From positions 3,449,001 through 3,513,000 of the forward strand of contig NZ_CP072597.1 of assembly GCF_018847975.1 (NCBI RefSeq): a stretch of DNA of 64,000 nucleotides, given 5' to 3'. The notes under the pieces were generated by a model, which did no database searches, was not told the DNA's origin, and was given only the letters and a program-made list of their open reading frames with translations. The position numbers and the translations under genes were made by a program. The stretch comes from Lysobacter sp. K5869. GTDB lineage: Bacteria > Pseudomonadota > Gammaproteobacteria > Xanthomonadales > Xanthomonadaceae. Below are positions 53,128 through 62,415 of this stretch, one piece after another. The first letter of the stretch is position 1, and each line of letters opens with the position of its first letter.

Positions 53128-56100
53128 ATGAGCGGCGTCGCCGAGATCAGCATCAAGCGGCCGATCACGACCATCATGTTGTTCGTGTCGATGTTCGTGA
53201 TCGGCCTGATCGCGGCCGTGCGGCTGCCGTTGGAGTCGCTGCCGGACATCACCGCGCCGTTCCTGCTGGTGCAGCTGCCCTACGACGGCTCCACGCCGGA
53301 AGAGGTCGAACGCACCATCCTGCGCCCCGCCGAAGAGGCGCTGGCGACGATGACCGGGATCAAGCGCCTGCACGGCACCGCCAGCTCGGACGCGGCCACG
53401 ATCCAGATGGAGTTCAAGGACTGGGACCGCGACGTCGCCATCGCCGCCTCGGACGCGCGCGAGCGCATCGACGCGATCGTCGACGACCTGCCCGACGGCT
53501 TCCAGCGCTACTTCGTGTTCAAGTGGTCCAGCGCCGATCAGGCGATCCTGCAGGTGCGTCTGGCCGGCGACATGGACCTGAGCCATTCCTACGATCTGAT
53601 CGACCGCGAGTTCAAGCGCCGGCTCGAACGCATCCCGGGCGTGGCCAAGGTCGAGATCGGCGGCGCGGCGCCCAACGAGGTGGAGATCGCGATCCTGCCC
53701 GACCGCATGGTCGCCCACGACGTCGATCTCAACACCCTGACCAAGCGCTTGCAGGCGCTGAACTTCTCCATTTCCGCCGGCGAGATCGAGGACGGCGGCC
53801 GCCGCCTGCGCGTGCAGCCGATCGGGCAGGTCGCCGACCTGGAGCAGTTCCGCAACCTCAGCATCAACACCAGCGGCCTGAAGCTGCGCGACATCGCCGA
53901 CGTGCGGCTGAAGCCGGCGCGGCTGGAAACCGGGCGCCGCCTGGACGGCCGCCCGGCCATCGGCCTGGACATCTTCAAGGAGCGCAGCGCCAATCTGGTC
54001 GAGGTCTCGCGTCTGGCGCTGGCCGAGGTCGAGGCGATCCGCGCGCAACCCGAGCTGCGCAACATCGAGATCAAGGTGGTGCGCAATCAGGGCGAGGACG
54101 TGACCAGCTCGCTGCTGGAGCTCGCCGAAGCCGGCGGCATCGGCCTGCTGCTGTCGGTCGCGGTGCTGTTCTTCTTCCTGCGCCATTGGCCCTCGACGCT
54201 GATGGTGACCCTGGCGATTCCGATCTGCTTCGTGATGACCCTGGGCTTCATGCACTTCGTCGGCGTGACCCTCAACGTGCTGTCGCTGATGGGCCTGCTG
54301 CTGGCGGTGGGCATGCTGGTGGACAACGCGGTGGTGGTGGTGGAGAGCATCTACCAGGAACGCGAGAAGATGCCCGAGCAGCCGGAGCTGGCTTCGATCC
54401 TGGGCACCCGCCACGTCGCCATCGCGCTGTCGGCCGGCACCTTGTGCCACTGCATCGTGTTCCTGCCCAACCTGCTCGGCGAAACCAACGACATCAGCAT
54501 CTTCATGTCGCAGATCGCCATCACCATCTCGGTGTCGCTGCTGGCCTCGTGGCTGGTCGCGGTGAGCCTGATCCCGATGATCTCGGCGCGGCTCAAGACC
54601 CCGCCGGCGGTGGCCAGCGACCGCGGCCTGATCCCGCGCCTGCAGCGCTCCTACGCGCGCTTCCTGCGCTGGACCTTGGAGCATCGCGGCCTGAGCGTGA
54701 TGGGCATCGTCCTGGTCGTGCTGATCAGCTTGGTCCCGGCGATGAAGACCAAGTTCGACATGTTCGGCAACGAAGGCGGCAAGGAAGCCTTCATCCAGTA
54801 CCACTGGAAGGGCAGCTACACCCGCGAGCAGATGTCGCAGGAAATCCTCAAGATCGAGAAGCACCTGGAAGCGCACCGCAAGGACTACCACCTCAAGCAG
54901 ATCTACTCGTTCTTCAGCGAGCAGGGCGGCGGCGACGCCGGCACCCGCTTGCAGTTCCACGAAGAGGAAGTGGAGAACACCAAGCCGCTGGTGGAGAAGA
55001 TCGCCAAGGCGCTGCCGAAGTCGGCCAAGGCCGAGATCAGCATGGGCCAGGACGAGGGCGGCGGGCAGAACGGCAACAAGAACGTGCAGGTGCAGTTGGT
55101 CGGCGATTCGACCGAAACCCTGAGCGAACTGGCCAACGATATCGTGCCGATCCTCGGCCGCCGGCCGGAGCTGCGCGACGTGCGCGTGGACATCGGCGAC
55201 CGCAACACCGAGCTCAACGTGCGCGTGGACCGCGAGCGCGCGGCCTCGTTCGGCTTCAGCGTTGAGGAAGTCTCGCGCTTCGTCGGGCTGGCCCTGCGCG
55301 GCGCCCAGCTGCGCGATTTCCAGCGCGGCGAGACCGAGGTGCCGGTGTGGGCGCGCTTCGCCGGCGCGGAGAGCTACGGCATCGAGAACCTGTCGGAGTT
55401 CACCGTGCGCGCCGCCGACGGCCGCAGCGTGCCGCTGCTGGCGATGGTGGACGTGGCGGTGCGCCCGACCGCGAGCCAGATCAACCGCAACAACCGCCAG
55501 ACCACGCTGACCATTCAGGCCAGCCTCAACGGCAAGGCCACCACGCCCGAGGCGCGCAAGGCGATGGAGGAAACGCTCAAGACCGTCGCGTTCCCGGCCG
55601 GCTACAACTACAGCTTCGACGGCAGCTCGTTCGAGCGCGACGACGACGCCGGCAAGCAGATGATGTTCAACCTCATCATCGCCCTGGTGATGATCTACGT
55701 GGTGATGGCCGCGGTGTTCGAATCGCTGCTGTTCCCGGCGGCGATCATGAGCTGCGTGGTGTTCTCGATCTTCGGTGTGTTCTGGCTGTTCTGGCTGACC
55801 GGCAGCTCGTTCACGGTGATGGCCTTCATCGGCATCCTGGTGCTGATGGGCGTGGTGGTGAACAACGGCATCGTCATGGTCGAGCACATCAACAACCTGC
55901 GCCGGCGCGGCCTGAGCCGCAACGAAGCGCTGGTGGAAGGCAGCCGCGAGCGCTTGCGCCCAATCATGATGACCATGGGCACGGCGATCCTGGCGATGAT
56001 CCCGATCTCGCTGAGCGACACCGTGGTGCTGGGCGGTTTGGCTTACTCGCCGATGGCGCGCGCGGTGGCCGGCGGGCTGGCGTTCTCGACCGTGGTCAGC

Positions 56101-56217
56101 CTGCTGTTCCTGCCGACGATCTACGCCATCCTCGACGACCTGCGCGCCGGCAGCGGCAAGCTCGTGCTTCGCGCGCGCGGCGTGGCCGCGAACGGCGCGG
56201 CGACGGCGCAGGCCTGA
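53128..56217 (+). CDS. RND efflux permease 2 (1029 aa)
   Basis: Second HAE1-type permease, starting 1 bp after the stop of permease 1. It begins EISIKRPITTIMLFVSMFVIGLIAAVRLPLESLPDI. The proton-relay helix is GLLLAVGMLVDNAVVVVESIYQ, and TM10-11 is GILVLMGVVVNNGIVMVEHINNLRRRG. Normal length, without the inserts of permease 1. Two different permeases with one adaptor suggest a heteromeric pump as in MdtABC, though each could also work alone. Substrates are not predictable. Confidence 0.93.
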   Translation: MSGVAEISIKRPITTIMLFVSMFVIGLIAAVRLPLESLPDITAPFLLVQLPYDGSTPEEVERTILRPAEEALATMTGIKRLHGTASSDAATIQMEFKDWDRDVAIAASDARERIDAIVDDLPDGFQRYFVFKWSSADQAILQVRLAGDMDLSHSYDLIDREFKRRLERIPGVAKVEIGGAAPNEVEIAILPDRMVAHDVDLNTLTKRLQALNFSISAGEIEDGGRRLRVQPIGQVADLEQFRNLSINTSGLKLRDIADVRLKPARLETGRRLDGRPAIGLDIFKERSANLVEVSRLALAEVEAIRAQPELRNIEIKVVRNQGEDVTSSLLELAEAGGIGLLLSVAVLFFFLRHWPSTLMVTLAIPICFVMTLGFMHFVGVTLNVLSLMGLLLAVGMLVDNAVVVVESIYQEREKMPEQPELASILGTRHVAIALSAGTLCHCIVFLPNLLGETNDISIFMSQIAITISVSLLASWLVAVSLIPMISARLKTPPAVASDRGLIPRLQRSYARFLRWTLEHRGLSVMGIVLVVLISLVPAMKTKFDMFGNEGGKEAFIQYHWKGSYTREQMSQEILKIEKHLEAHRKDYHLKQIYSFFSEQGGGDAGTRLQFHEEEVENTKPLVEKIAKALPKSAKAEISMGQDEGGGQNGNKNVQVQLVGDSTETLSELANDIVPILGRRPELRDVRVDIGDRNTELNVRVDRERAASFGFSVEEVSRFVGLALRGAQLRDFQRGETEVPVWARFAGAESYGIENLSEFTVRAADGRSVPLLAMVDVAVRPTASQINRNNRQTTLTIQASLNGKATTPEARKAMEETLKTVAFPAGYNYSFDGSSFERDDDAGKQMMFNLIIALVMIYVVMAAVFESLLFPAAIMSCVVFSIFGVFWLFWLTGSSFTVMAFIGILVLMGVVVNNGIVMVEHINNLRRRGLSRNEALVEGSRERLRPIMMTMGTAILAMIPISLSDTVVLGGLAYSPMARAVAGGLAFSTVVSLLFLPTIYAILDDLRAGSGKLVLRARGVAANGAATAQA

Positions 56218-56610
56218 GCGACAAGGGGGCGACGCGCCCCCTTGAGGCGGTGACGCGCTTGCGGCGCGATCTGCCGCAACGCGGTCGCGGCTCGCGCCGC
56301 TCCTACAAGGGGCGCGCCAGCTTTCGCGCAGGTCCGGATGCCGACTGTAGGAGCGGCGCGAGCCGCGACCGCGACACCGCAAAGGCGACGCGACCGTTCC
56401 CGCGCGGCCTGCGCACGCGCTCGATCGACTGCCGCCGCACCTGTAGGAGCGGCGTAAGCCGCGACCGCGAAACCGCACCCACGACGAAACACTCCCCGTG
56501 CGAAACGCACGCGGCCGCTGTCGAATTCGTCCCATCGAACGCCGCCGAACGCGGCGCCGCACACCGAAAGGCGAGGGCGCGCGCGCCTCTCGCCCCGGCG
56601 TCTTAAAACC
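56218..56610. repeat. Terminator-like hairpin and REP family A cluster
   Basis: A 10-bp hairpin at 56222-56244 (CAAGGGGGCG and complement) follows the RND operon without a T tract. Family A units follow at about 56280-56312, 56344-56374 and 56440-56472. No gene. Confidence 0.8.
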
Positions 56611-57822
56611 TCACCCCACCAACTTGCTGGCGATCCGGAACCCCGCCAGCCACACCCCGATCCCGGTGCCGATGTTGGTCAGCATGAAGTTGAGCACCAC
56701 CCGCGCCACCCGGTTGCGGTACCACCCGCGCACCGTCTGCGCATCGTCGCGCAGCGCCATGAAGTCGCCGTACGCCGGCTTGCGCCGATGCACTTCCACC
56801 AGCGCGCTGACCGCGCCGGCCGGCACGCCCGGACGGAACGGCTTGAGCGGCGCCACCAGCGCCGCGGTGAGGATGCTCAGCGGATGCCCGCCGGCGAGCA
56901 GACAGCCCAGCGCGGCCAAACCGCCGGTGTACATGACCCACTGCAGCAGCAGGTCCGCGCCCATCGCCGCGCCGCCCTTCCAGAAGCCCCAGGCGATGCC
57001 GATCAGGATCAGCGAGGTGATCGCGATCATCACCCACGGCACCTTGCTCTTGGTCTTGACCTGTTCCAGCTCTTTGCGCTGCGCGACCGGGTCGCCCTGA
57101 TCCTCGCGCAAGTGCTTGGCCAAGCCTTGCAGATGGCCGGCGCCGACCACCGCCAGCACCTCGCGCGACTCGCCCACGGTCTCGCGCAGGCGCGCGGCCA
57201 TGTAGCGGTCGCGCTCGGCGATCACGGTCTCGTACAGCTGCGGGCTTTCCTTGGCGAACTCGCCGAAGCTCGATTCGAGCATGTCGCCTTGCTTGAGCTT
57301 CTCGATTTCGTCCTCGCCGACCTCGTCGGCGGCGAACAGGCTGGTGACCAGACCGACGCCGAGCTTGGCCCGGCCCCAGAAGCCCAGCGACTGCGAGGCG
57401 CGCTTGAAGGTCAGGCCGACCTCGCGGTCGATCAGGTGCACCGGCAGCTCGCGCTCGCGCGCCTCGGTCACCGCGCGCTTGAGCTCGGCGCCGGGCTCGA
57501 TGCCGAGCTGCTCGGCGAGCCGGCGCTGGTAGGCGGCGAGGGCGAGGTTGGCGGCGAACAGCGCGGTCTTGCCCGAGCGGATCACCTGGATCAGGTCCAG
57601 CCGCGCCAGCGCGTCCGGGTCGGTCAGCGCCTGCAGGCGCTGCGGGTCCAGCTCGACCGCGACCGCTTCGAAGCGGCCGCTGCCGACCGCCTCGCGCACG
57701 GCCTCGACGCTGGCCTGGGACACGTGGGCGGTGCCCAGCAGGGTGAAGCGGACCCCGTCGCGTTCGACGATGGCGTGCGGTTGGCCGTGCAGGCCGTCGG
57801 GGACGAGGTGGGGTTCGTTCAT
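56611..57822 (-). CDS. TraB/GumN-family membrane protein (403 aa)
   Basis: TraB domain in the first 250 residues: FTLLGTAHVSQASVEAV (GTAHVS at 30-35), FEAVAVELDPQRLQAL, LPVHLIDREVGLTFKRA and REVLAVVGAGHLQGLAKHL. The conserved His and Glu suggest a metal-dependent protease-like fold. The C-terminal 150 residues hold about four transmembrane helices. Family members exist from bacteria to human mitochondria, but the function is poorly known. Single gene, terminated opposite the RND operon. Confidence 0.87.
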   Translation of the reverse strand: MNEPHLVPDGLHGQPHAIVERDGVRFTLLGTAHVSQASVEAVREAVGSGRFEAVAVELDPQRLQALTDPDALARLDLIQVIRSGKTALFAANLALAAYQRRLAEQLGIEPGAELKRAVTEARERELPVHLIDREVGLTFKRASQSLGFWGRAKLGVGLVTSLFAADEVGEDEIEKLKQGDMLESSFGEFAKESPQLYETVIAERDRYMAARLRETVGESREVLAVVGAGHLQGLAKHLREDQGDPVAQRKELEQVKTKSKVPWVMIAITSLILIGIAWGFWKGGAAMGADLLLQWVMYTGGLAALGCLLAGGHPLSILTAALVAPLKPFRPGVPAGAVSALVEVHRRKPAYGDFMALRDDAQTVRGWYRNRVARVVLNFMLTNIGTGIGVWLAGFRIASKLVG

Positions 57823-57916
57823 GCGGGTTCGGGCGGCTCGCGGCGGCTGTGCCGGAGCACAGAAAGGCCCGCAGCATAGAGGCTGCGGCAGGTGCCGGCA
57901 AACCGCCGCCGGGCGC

Positions 57917-58519
57917 TCAGGCGCGGCGCCGGCGCGCGCCGGCGGCGGCCGCGGGCGGGGCGCTTCGGACCAGGGCCAGCACCTGGGTCAGGGCGACGCC
58001 GCGGATCTCCTTGCCCAGTTCGGGATCGTCGACCGCGCGCGCCAGCAAGGCGCCGCCGACGCACAGCGTGGCCATCGCCACCGCCCGTTCGCGCGCCTCG
58101 TCGCCGGGGCCGAGCGAGTGCTGCAGCATCCCGATCAGGCTGTCGAGCACCTGTGCGTAGGCGCGCTTGACGCAGTCGTCGCCGCGGCCGACGTCGGAGG
58201 AAAACGCCACCAGCGGGCAGGGAGTGTCGAAATCGGCGACGTGGCGGTCGGACAGGTACTCGCGCGCCAGATGCGCCGGCCCGGGCGGGGCCGCGTCGCA
58301 GTCGGGCCCGGGCATGCAGCCCAGGATGTGTTCGACCGCTTCGGCGTACAGATCCTGCTTGCGCTTGAAGTGGTTGTAGAAGCCGCCGCGGGTCAGTCCG
58401 GCCTCGGCCATGATCTGGTCGATCGAGACCTCGGCGAAGCCGCGGCGGGTGAACAGGCGCCGCGCGGTGGCGACGATGCGCGCGCGGGTCTGGGCTTTGT
58501 GTTCGCTGGTATAGGGCAT
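57917..58519 (-). CDS. TetR-family repressor (200 aa)
   Basis: N-terminal HTH: ARIVATARRLFTRRGFAEVSIDQIMAEAGLTRGGFYNHFKRKQDLYAEAV. The C-terminal ligand domain contains two cysteines (CMPGPDC and TPCPLVAF), which could sense electrophiles. It is divergent from a glutathione S-transferase gene with a 24-bp palindrome in between, so it very probably represses both itself and the GST. Confidence 0.92.
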   Translation of the reverse strand: MPYTSEHKAQTRARIVATARRLFTRRGFAEVSIDQIMAEAGLTRGGFYNHFKRKQDLYAEAVEHILGCMPGPDCDAAPPGPAHLAREYLSDRHVADFDTPCPLVAFSSDVGRGDDCVKRAYAQVLDSLIGMLQHSLGPGDEARERAVAMATLCVGGALLARAVDDPELGKEIRGVALTQVLALVRSAPPAAAAGARRRRA

Positions 58520-58562
58520 GGCGGGGCCCTTGGGCGGGGTGGGGACCGGTTTAGCACGATTC

Positions 58563-58586
58563 TAAATATGTTCTTGAACATATTTA
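58563..58586. promoter_or_regulatory. Probable TetR operator (24-bp palindrome)
   Basis: TAAATATGTTC-TT-GAACATATTTA: 11-bp arms that are exact complements with a 2-bp centre, in the 129-bp gap between the divergent TetR and GST genes and far richer in A/T than its surroundings. Confidence 0.8.
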
Positions 58587-58648
58587 CCCGGCTCGCAGAA
58601 TCGTCCGCGCAGCACCTCCCCGCACTCCCACGCCACGAGGACACCGCG

Positions 58649-59293
58649 ATGAAGCCCATGCAGCTGTACTACTACGAATCCCCCAACGCCCGCACCGCCT
58701 GCGCGATCGCCCGCCACCTGCGCGCGCCGGTCGAGTTCGTCCGGGTCGAGCTCAAGCAAGGCGAACACCGCCGCCCCGAATTCCTGGCGATCAATCCCAA
58801 CGGCAAGGTGCCGGTGCTGGTCGACGGCGACACCGTGATCTGGGAGTCGCCGGCGATCGCGGCGTATCTGGCGCAGAAGACCGGCTCGGAGCTGTGGCCG
58901 GCGGCGCCGGCGCAGCAGGTCGAGGCCTTGCGCTGGATCCACTGGGGCGCCGCCCATTTCAACCGGCACGCCGGCACGCTGTTCTTCGAGCGCGTCGCCA
59001 AGGCGATTTTCGGCCTCGGCGAGCCCAACGCGGCCGCGGTCGAGGAGGCGACCAAGCACGTGCGCAACTTCGCCAAGGTGCTCGATGGGCATCTGCAGGG
59101 CCGGCGTTACCTGCTCGGCGACGCCTTGAGCGTGGCCGATTTCTCGGTGGCGTCGATGCTGCCGTGGAAGCGGGCCGCGCAACTGCCGCTACACGACTAC
59201 CCGCACTTGGACGAGTGGTCCGCGCGGATCGAGGCGCTGCCGGCGTGGCGCGAACCGTATCCGAACGCGGACGCGGTCGATATGGCCGCGTGA
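58649..59293 (+). CDS. Glutathione S-transferase (214 aa)
   Basis: Thioredoxin-like N-terminal domain (MQLYYYESPNARTACAIARHL; NPNGKVPVLVDGDTVIWESPAIAAYLA with the cis-Pro and GSH-binding Glu-Ser) and an all-helical C-terminal domain (RRYLLGDALSVADFSVASML). Conjugates or reduces electrophiles with glutathione. Under likely control of the adjacent TetR repressor through the palindrome at 58563. Confidence 0.92.
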   Translation: MKPMQLYYYESPNARTACAIARHLRAPVEFVRVELKQGEHRRPEFLAINPNGKVPVLVDGDTVIWESPAIAAYLAQKTGSELWPAAPAQQVEALRWIHWGAAHFNRHAGTLFFERVAKAIFGLGEPNAAAVEEATKHVRNFAKVLDGHLQGRRYLLGDALSVADFSVASMLPWKRAAQLPLHDYPHLDEWSARIEALPAWREPYPNADAVDMAA

Positions 59294-59713
59294 TTGCGCG
59301 GCGGATTCGATGGACGAGCCCGCGCGCGGCGGATCGCGCCGCGCGTGGGGCGAACGGTCCGGCCGAAGCGGGAGGGGTGAGCTTCGGCCGGACCGGTTCG
59401 CGCTTGCTCTGGACGTGCGGCGGCGCCTCGCGGGTTCGAGCGCGGGATATCGGGATCGATGTTGCTCTCGCAAGCGCTGCGCGCTTTTCGGTGTTGGGGA
59501 CTTCGTTCTTGCCCTGAAACTTGCGGCGATGGAGGTTCGCGCTTGAGCGAAGGATCGAGCCCTCGCGCGCGTACCGCAGATGCCGCGCTTTTCTCGCCGC
59601 GCTCGCGGGATCGATTCCGCGAGCGGCACCGCAAGCGATCCCGGCTCGCGAAACAATCCGCGCGGAACGCCTCGCACGAGATCCGTGCGAAACACCCCGC
59701 GCGGAGCTCGCCC
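59294..59713. other. Intergenic region, no gene seen
   Basis: 420 bp between two genes that end toward each other. Several frames stay open on both strands, but their products are Arg/Ser/Pro-rich with the composition of GC-rich non-coding DNA. No repeat of the three families and no hairpin terminator stands out. Confidence 0.4.
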
Positions 59714-60640
59714 TTACGCCAACCCGTAAGGCAAATTCCCGCTCGACACCACCTTGTCGCCGACCGCCTCCCCGCGCAGGAACCGCAGCACCTCGGCGAT
59801 CACCGCGGTGTCGTCGGCGATGCGGTTGTGCCCCAGTCCTTGCGTGGTCAGCAGCCGCGAATCCGGCCAATAGCGCGCGTAACGCTCGCCCTCGGCCCAG
59901 GGCACTTCGCGGTCGCCCAGGTCGTGCACGATCAGCGCCGGCTTGGCGATGTTCGGCGCGTTGCGGTGCGCCTGCTGCGAATCGAAGCTGATGCCGATGC
60001 GCGCCTCGAAGTAGGCGAACATGCGCCGGCACAGATCCTCGCCGACCCACAGGAAACGGGCGAAGCGCTTGACCGCGGCGACCGGGTCGGCCGCCGGCGC
60101 GATCAGTACCGCGCGTTCGGCGCGCAGCCCGCGCGCCATCGCCAGCAAGGTCGCCGCGCCGCCGAGCGAATGCCCGATCGCCACCGCCGCCGGCCCGTAA
60201 TGCGCGCCGACCGCATGCAGATGGCGGGTGAAGTCGGGCAGGGTGGCCAGCCGTCCCTCGCTGCGGCCGTGGCCGAGCTGATCGAACGCCACCACCGCGT
60301 ACCCGGCCGCGCGCAGCGCCGGCAGCCACTTGGCGACGCGGGTGCCGTGGCTGGACCAGCCGTGGGCGAACAGTACGTACGGCTGCCGCTGCGGATCGCC
60401 CCAGACGTAACAGGCGATGGCGTGGCCGTCGACCTGCAGGCGCTCCTCGCGCGCTTCCAGGGTCGGCGCGGCCAAGGCGCGGCGGCGGCTGGAGGCGAAC
60501 GGGGTGCAGAACAGGTCGGCGGCGCGGCGCATCGTCGCGTCCGGCGCGAGCCAGCCGCCGACGGCGAAGCCGATGCGCAGGCCGTAAAGCTGAGCAAGAT
60601 GACGAACGGTCGTGCTAATTTTGCCGATAGCGGTAGGCAT
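59714..60640 (-). CDS. Alpha/beta hydrolase (308 aa)
   Basis: Cytoplasmic alpha/beta hydrolase: FAHGWSSHGTRVAKWLPAL (oxyanion region), nucleophile elbow AIGHSLGGAATLL, acid in HDLGDREVPW and the C-terminal GLGHNRIADD histidine. It lies 40 bp downstream of a TetR gene on the same strand. The first 12 codons contain a near copy of the motif found in front of that TetR gene, so either the operator lies inside the coding region or translation starts later (next ATG is residue 37). Confidence 0.85.
   Translation of the reverse strand: MPTAIGKISTTVRHLAQLYGLRIGFAVGGWLAPDATMRRAADLFCTPFASSRRRALAAPTLEAREERLQVDGHAIACYVWGDPQRQPYVLFAHGWSSHGTRVAKWLPALRAAGYAVVAFDQLGHGRSEGRLATLPDFTRHLHAVGAHYGPAAVAIGHSLGGAATLLAMARGLRAERAVLIAPAADPVAAVKRFARFLWVGEDLCRRMFAYFEARIGISFDSQQAHRNAPNIAKPALIVHDLGDREVPWAEGERYARYWPDSRLLTTQGLGHNRIADDTAVIAEVLRFLRGEAVGDKVVSSGNLPYGLA
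60602..60623. promoter_or_regulatory. Second copy of a putative TetR operator, inside the hydrolase 5' end
   Basis: On the minus strand AAATTAGCACG, one base, CCGTTCGT: the same sequence as at 61305-61325 in front of the TetR gene except for the central base and one extra A. The two copies are in opposite orientation relative to their genes. Confidence 0.5.
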
Positions 60641-60680
60641 GGCGGGCCTCGTGGGAGAGGATCAGATCAGGCGGGAAGGT

Positions 60681-61298
60681 TCAGGCGGGGAGAGCGGCGG
60701 CCGCGTAGGAGCGGATCAACCGCTCGTAGGCGCGCAAGCCGCGGACCAGGGCGGCGTCGTAACCGAACAGACCAGCGTCGTGATGCACGACCAGGGCCAG
60801 CCCGTAGATCTCGAACGCGAGCTGGGCGGTGTCGGTCTCGGCGTCGAGTTCGCCGGTGTCGATCGCCAACTGCACGGCGCGGCCGAGTTCCTGGTGCCAG
60901 CGCTTTTGTTGCTCGACCACGCACTCGCGCAGGGCGCCGGGGCGGTCGTCGTACTCGTTGACCGCGGCCAGCAGCACGCAGCCGCCGTCGGTGTGGCGCG
61001 ACCAGTCGAACCAGGATTCGACGATGCTGCGCAAACGCGCCAGACCGCGCGGCCGCTGCAGCGCCGGCAGCAGCACATACGCGACGAAGCGCTCGCTGGC
61101 CTTGTCCAGCACCGCCAGCTGCAAGTCCTCGCGCGAACCGAAGTGGGCGAACACGCCGCTCTTGGACATGCCCACCGCGGCCGCCAACGGGCCGATCGAC
61201 AAGCCTTCCAGCCCGGCCGAACAGGCGATGCTGTAGGCCTGGTCGAGGATGGCTTCGCGCGTGGCGGCGCCTTTGTGGGTAGCGGTCAGGGAGGACAT
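60681..61298 (-). CDS. TetR-family transcriptional regulator (205 aa)
   Basis: HTH domain: REAILDQAYSIACSAGLEGLSIGPLAAAVGMSKSGVFAHFGSREDLQLAVLD. The C-terminal domain (FVAYVLLPALQRPRGLARLRSIVESWFDWSRHTDGGCVLLAAVNEYDDRPG) fits the TetR_C group near alpha/beta hydrolases. The ATG at 61298 is preferred because the upstream in-frame extension crosses the operator-like motif. Likely autoregulated and controlling the following hydrolase gene. Confidence 0.92.
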   Translation of the reverse strand: MSSLTATHKGAATREAILDQAYSIACSAGLEGLSIGPLAAAVGMSKSGVFAHFGSREDLQLAVLDKASERFVAYVLLPALQRPRGLARLRSIVESWFDWSRHTDGGCVLLAAVNEYDDRPGALRECVVEQQKRWHQELGRAVQLAIDTGELDAETDTAQLAFEIYGLALVVHHDAGLFGYDAALVRGLRAYERLIRSYAAAALPA

Positions 61299-61842
61299 AG
61301 AGCGCAAATTAGCACGTCCGTTCGTTTTATTGGAGCCGTTCGTCGGCCGGATTCGAGAGAGCCAATGGGCCGGCCGGCGCCGAAACTTCCCGCCGCCGGG
61401 CGCGGCGACCCGCGGCGCCCTTGTTCTTTTGACCGAAAAGCGCCGGCATCGGGGTTTCAAATTGTGTTTTTCGGGCCGGCGGCGCGGCGCGGGCCCCTTT
61501 ACCAGCCCCAGAGCCCCGCCGGCCCCTGTAGGAGCGGCGTAAGCCGCGACCGCGCCATCGCGATAACGATGAAAGCCTCGGCGCAGCCCGCGGAGCTCGT
61601 CGCAGCTGCGTTTTCGCGGTCGCAGCTCGCGCAGCTCCTACAGTCGGAAACGAAGCTAGCCCCCCCTTGTAGGAGCGGCGTAAGCCGCGACCGCGCCAAC
61701 AACGCGCCGGCGAACCCAGAAAACCCCACGACCGATCCGCAGCGCTCGGACCCAATGCCCGCGCCATCGCGAAAATCGTCGTGGATTCATTGCCGCGGTC
61801 GCGGCTCACGCCGCTCCTACACAAGGGCGGCCGCAGATGCGC
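61299..61842. repeat. TetR promoter/operator followed by a REP family A cluster
   Basis: The operator-like motif is at 61305-61325. Four family A units follow at about 61525-61556, 61615-61643, 61668-61700 and 61795-61822 in alternating orientation. No gene between the TetR start and the GNAT stop. Confidence 0.8.
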
Positions 61843-62415
61843 TCAGCGCAAGCCCGGCACGTCCTGATCCGGCTCGCCGACATTCCCGTCGCCCAGCGGC
61901 AACACCATCTGCACCGTATCCAGCCAGCGCCCGTGCTTGCGCCCCAGTCCCGGAAACACGCCGGCCAGTGCGAACCCGAGCCGCTCGTGCAGCGCCACCG
62001 ACGCGGCGTTGCTGCCGTCGCCGATCACCGCGACCATCTGCCGGAACCCGAGCGCGGCGCAGTCCTCGATCAAACGCCGCATCAGCGCGCCGCCGATGCC
62101 GCGCCCGTGGCAGGCCGGTTCGACGTAGACCGAATTCTCCACCGTCCAGCGATAGCCGATGCGGGTGCGGTACGCGCTGGCGTAGGCGTAGCCGGCGAAA
62201 CGCGCAGCGCCGTCTTCGATCAGTTCGGCGACCAGATACGGATAGCCCGCGTCGGCGATCGCGCGCCAGCGCCGGCGCATCTCGGCCAAATCGGGAACCT
62301 CGTATTCGTAAGTCGCCACGCCCTCGCGCACCTCGCGCGCGTACAACGCGGCGATCGCGTCCAGATCGGACTCGACCGCCGCGCGCAGGCGCAGCGCGGA
62401 CGCGGGCGCCGGCAT
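61843..62415 (-). CDS. GNAT-family N-acetyltransferase, phosphinothricin-acetyltransferase-like (190 aa)
   Basis: GNAT fold with LRAAVESDLDAIAALYAREVREGVATYEYE at the N-terminus, ENSVYVEPACHGRGIGGALMRRLIE (acetyl-CoA pyrophosphate loop) and NAASVALHERLGFALAGVFPGLGRKHGRWLDTVQM. This is the Pat/MnaT branch, whose chromosomal members acetylate methionine sulfone-type or other amino acids; the real substrate is unknown. Its ATG shares one base with the aguB stop (TGATG), so it is translated with aguB. Confidence 0.87.
   Translation of the reverse strand: MPAPASALRLRAAVESDLDAIAALYAREVREGVATYEYEVPDLAEMRRRWRAIADAGYPYLVAELIEDGAARFAGYAYASAYRTRIGYRWTVENSVYVEPACHGRGIGGALMRRLIEDCAALGFRQMVAVIGDGSNAASVALHERLGFALAGVFPGLGRKHGRWLDTVQMVLPLGDGNVGEPDQDVPGLR

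Noticed and set aside
49554..56562. Two frames of over 1200 codons opposite the RND permeases
   Set aside because: His/Arg/Asp-rich products typical of GC-rich antisense frames; permease motifs are intact on the plus strand.
59197..59634. Possible small gene between GST and the hydrolase
   Set aside because: Arg/Ser/Pro-rich composition, overlap with the GST end, no ribosome site and no recognisable motif.
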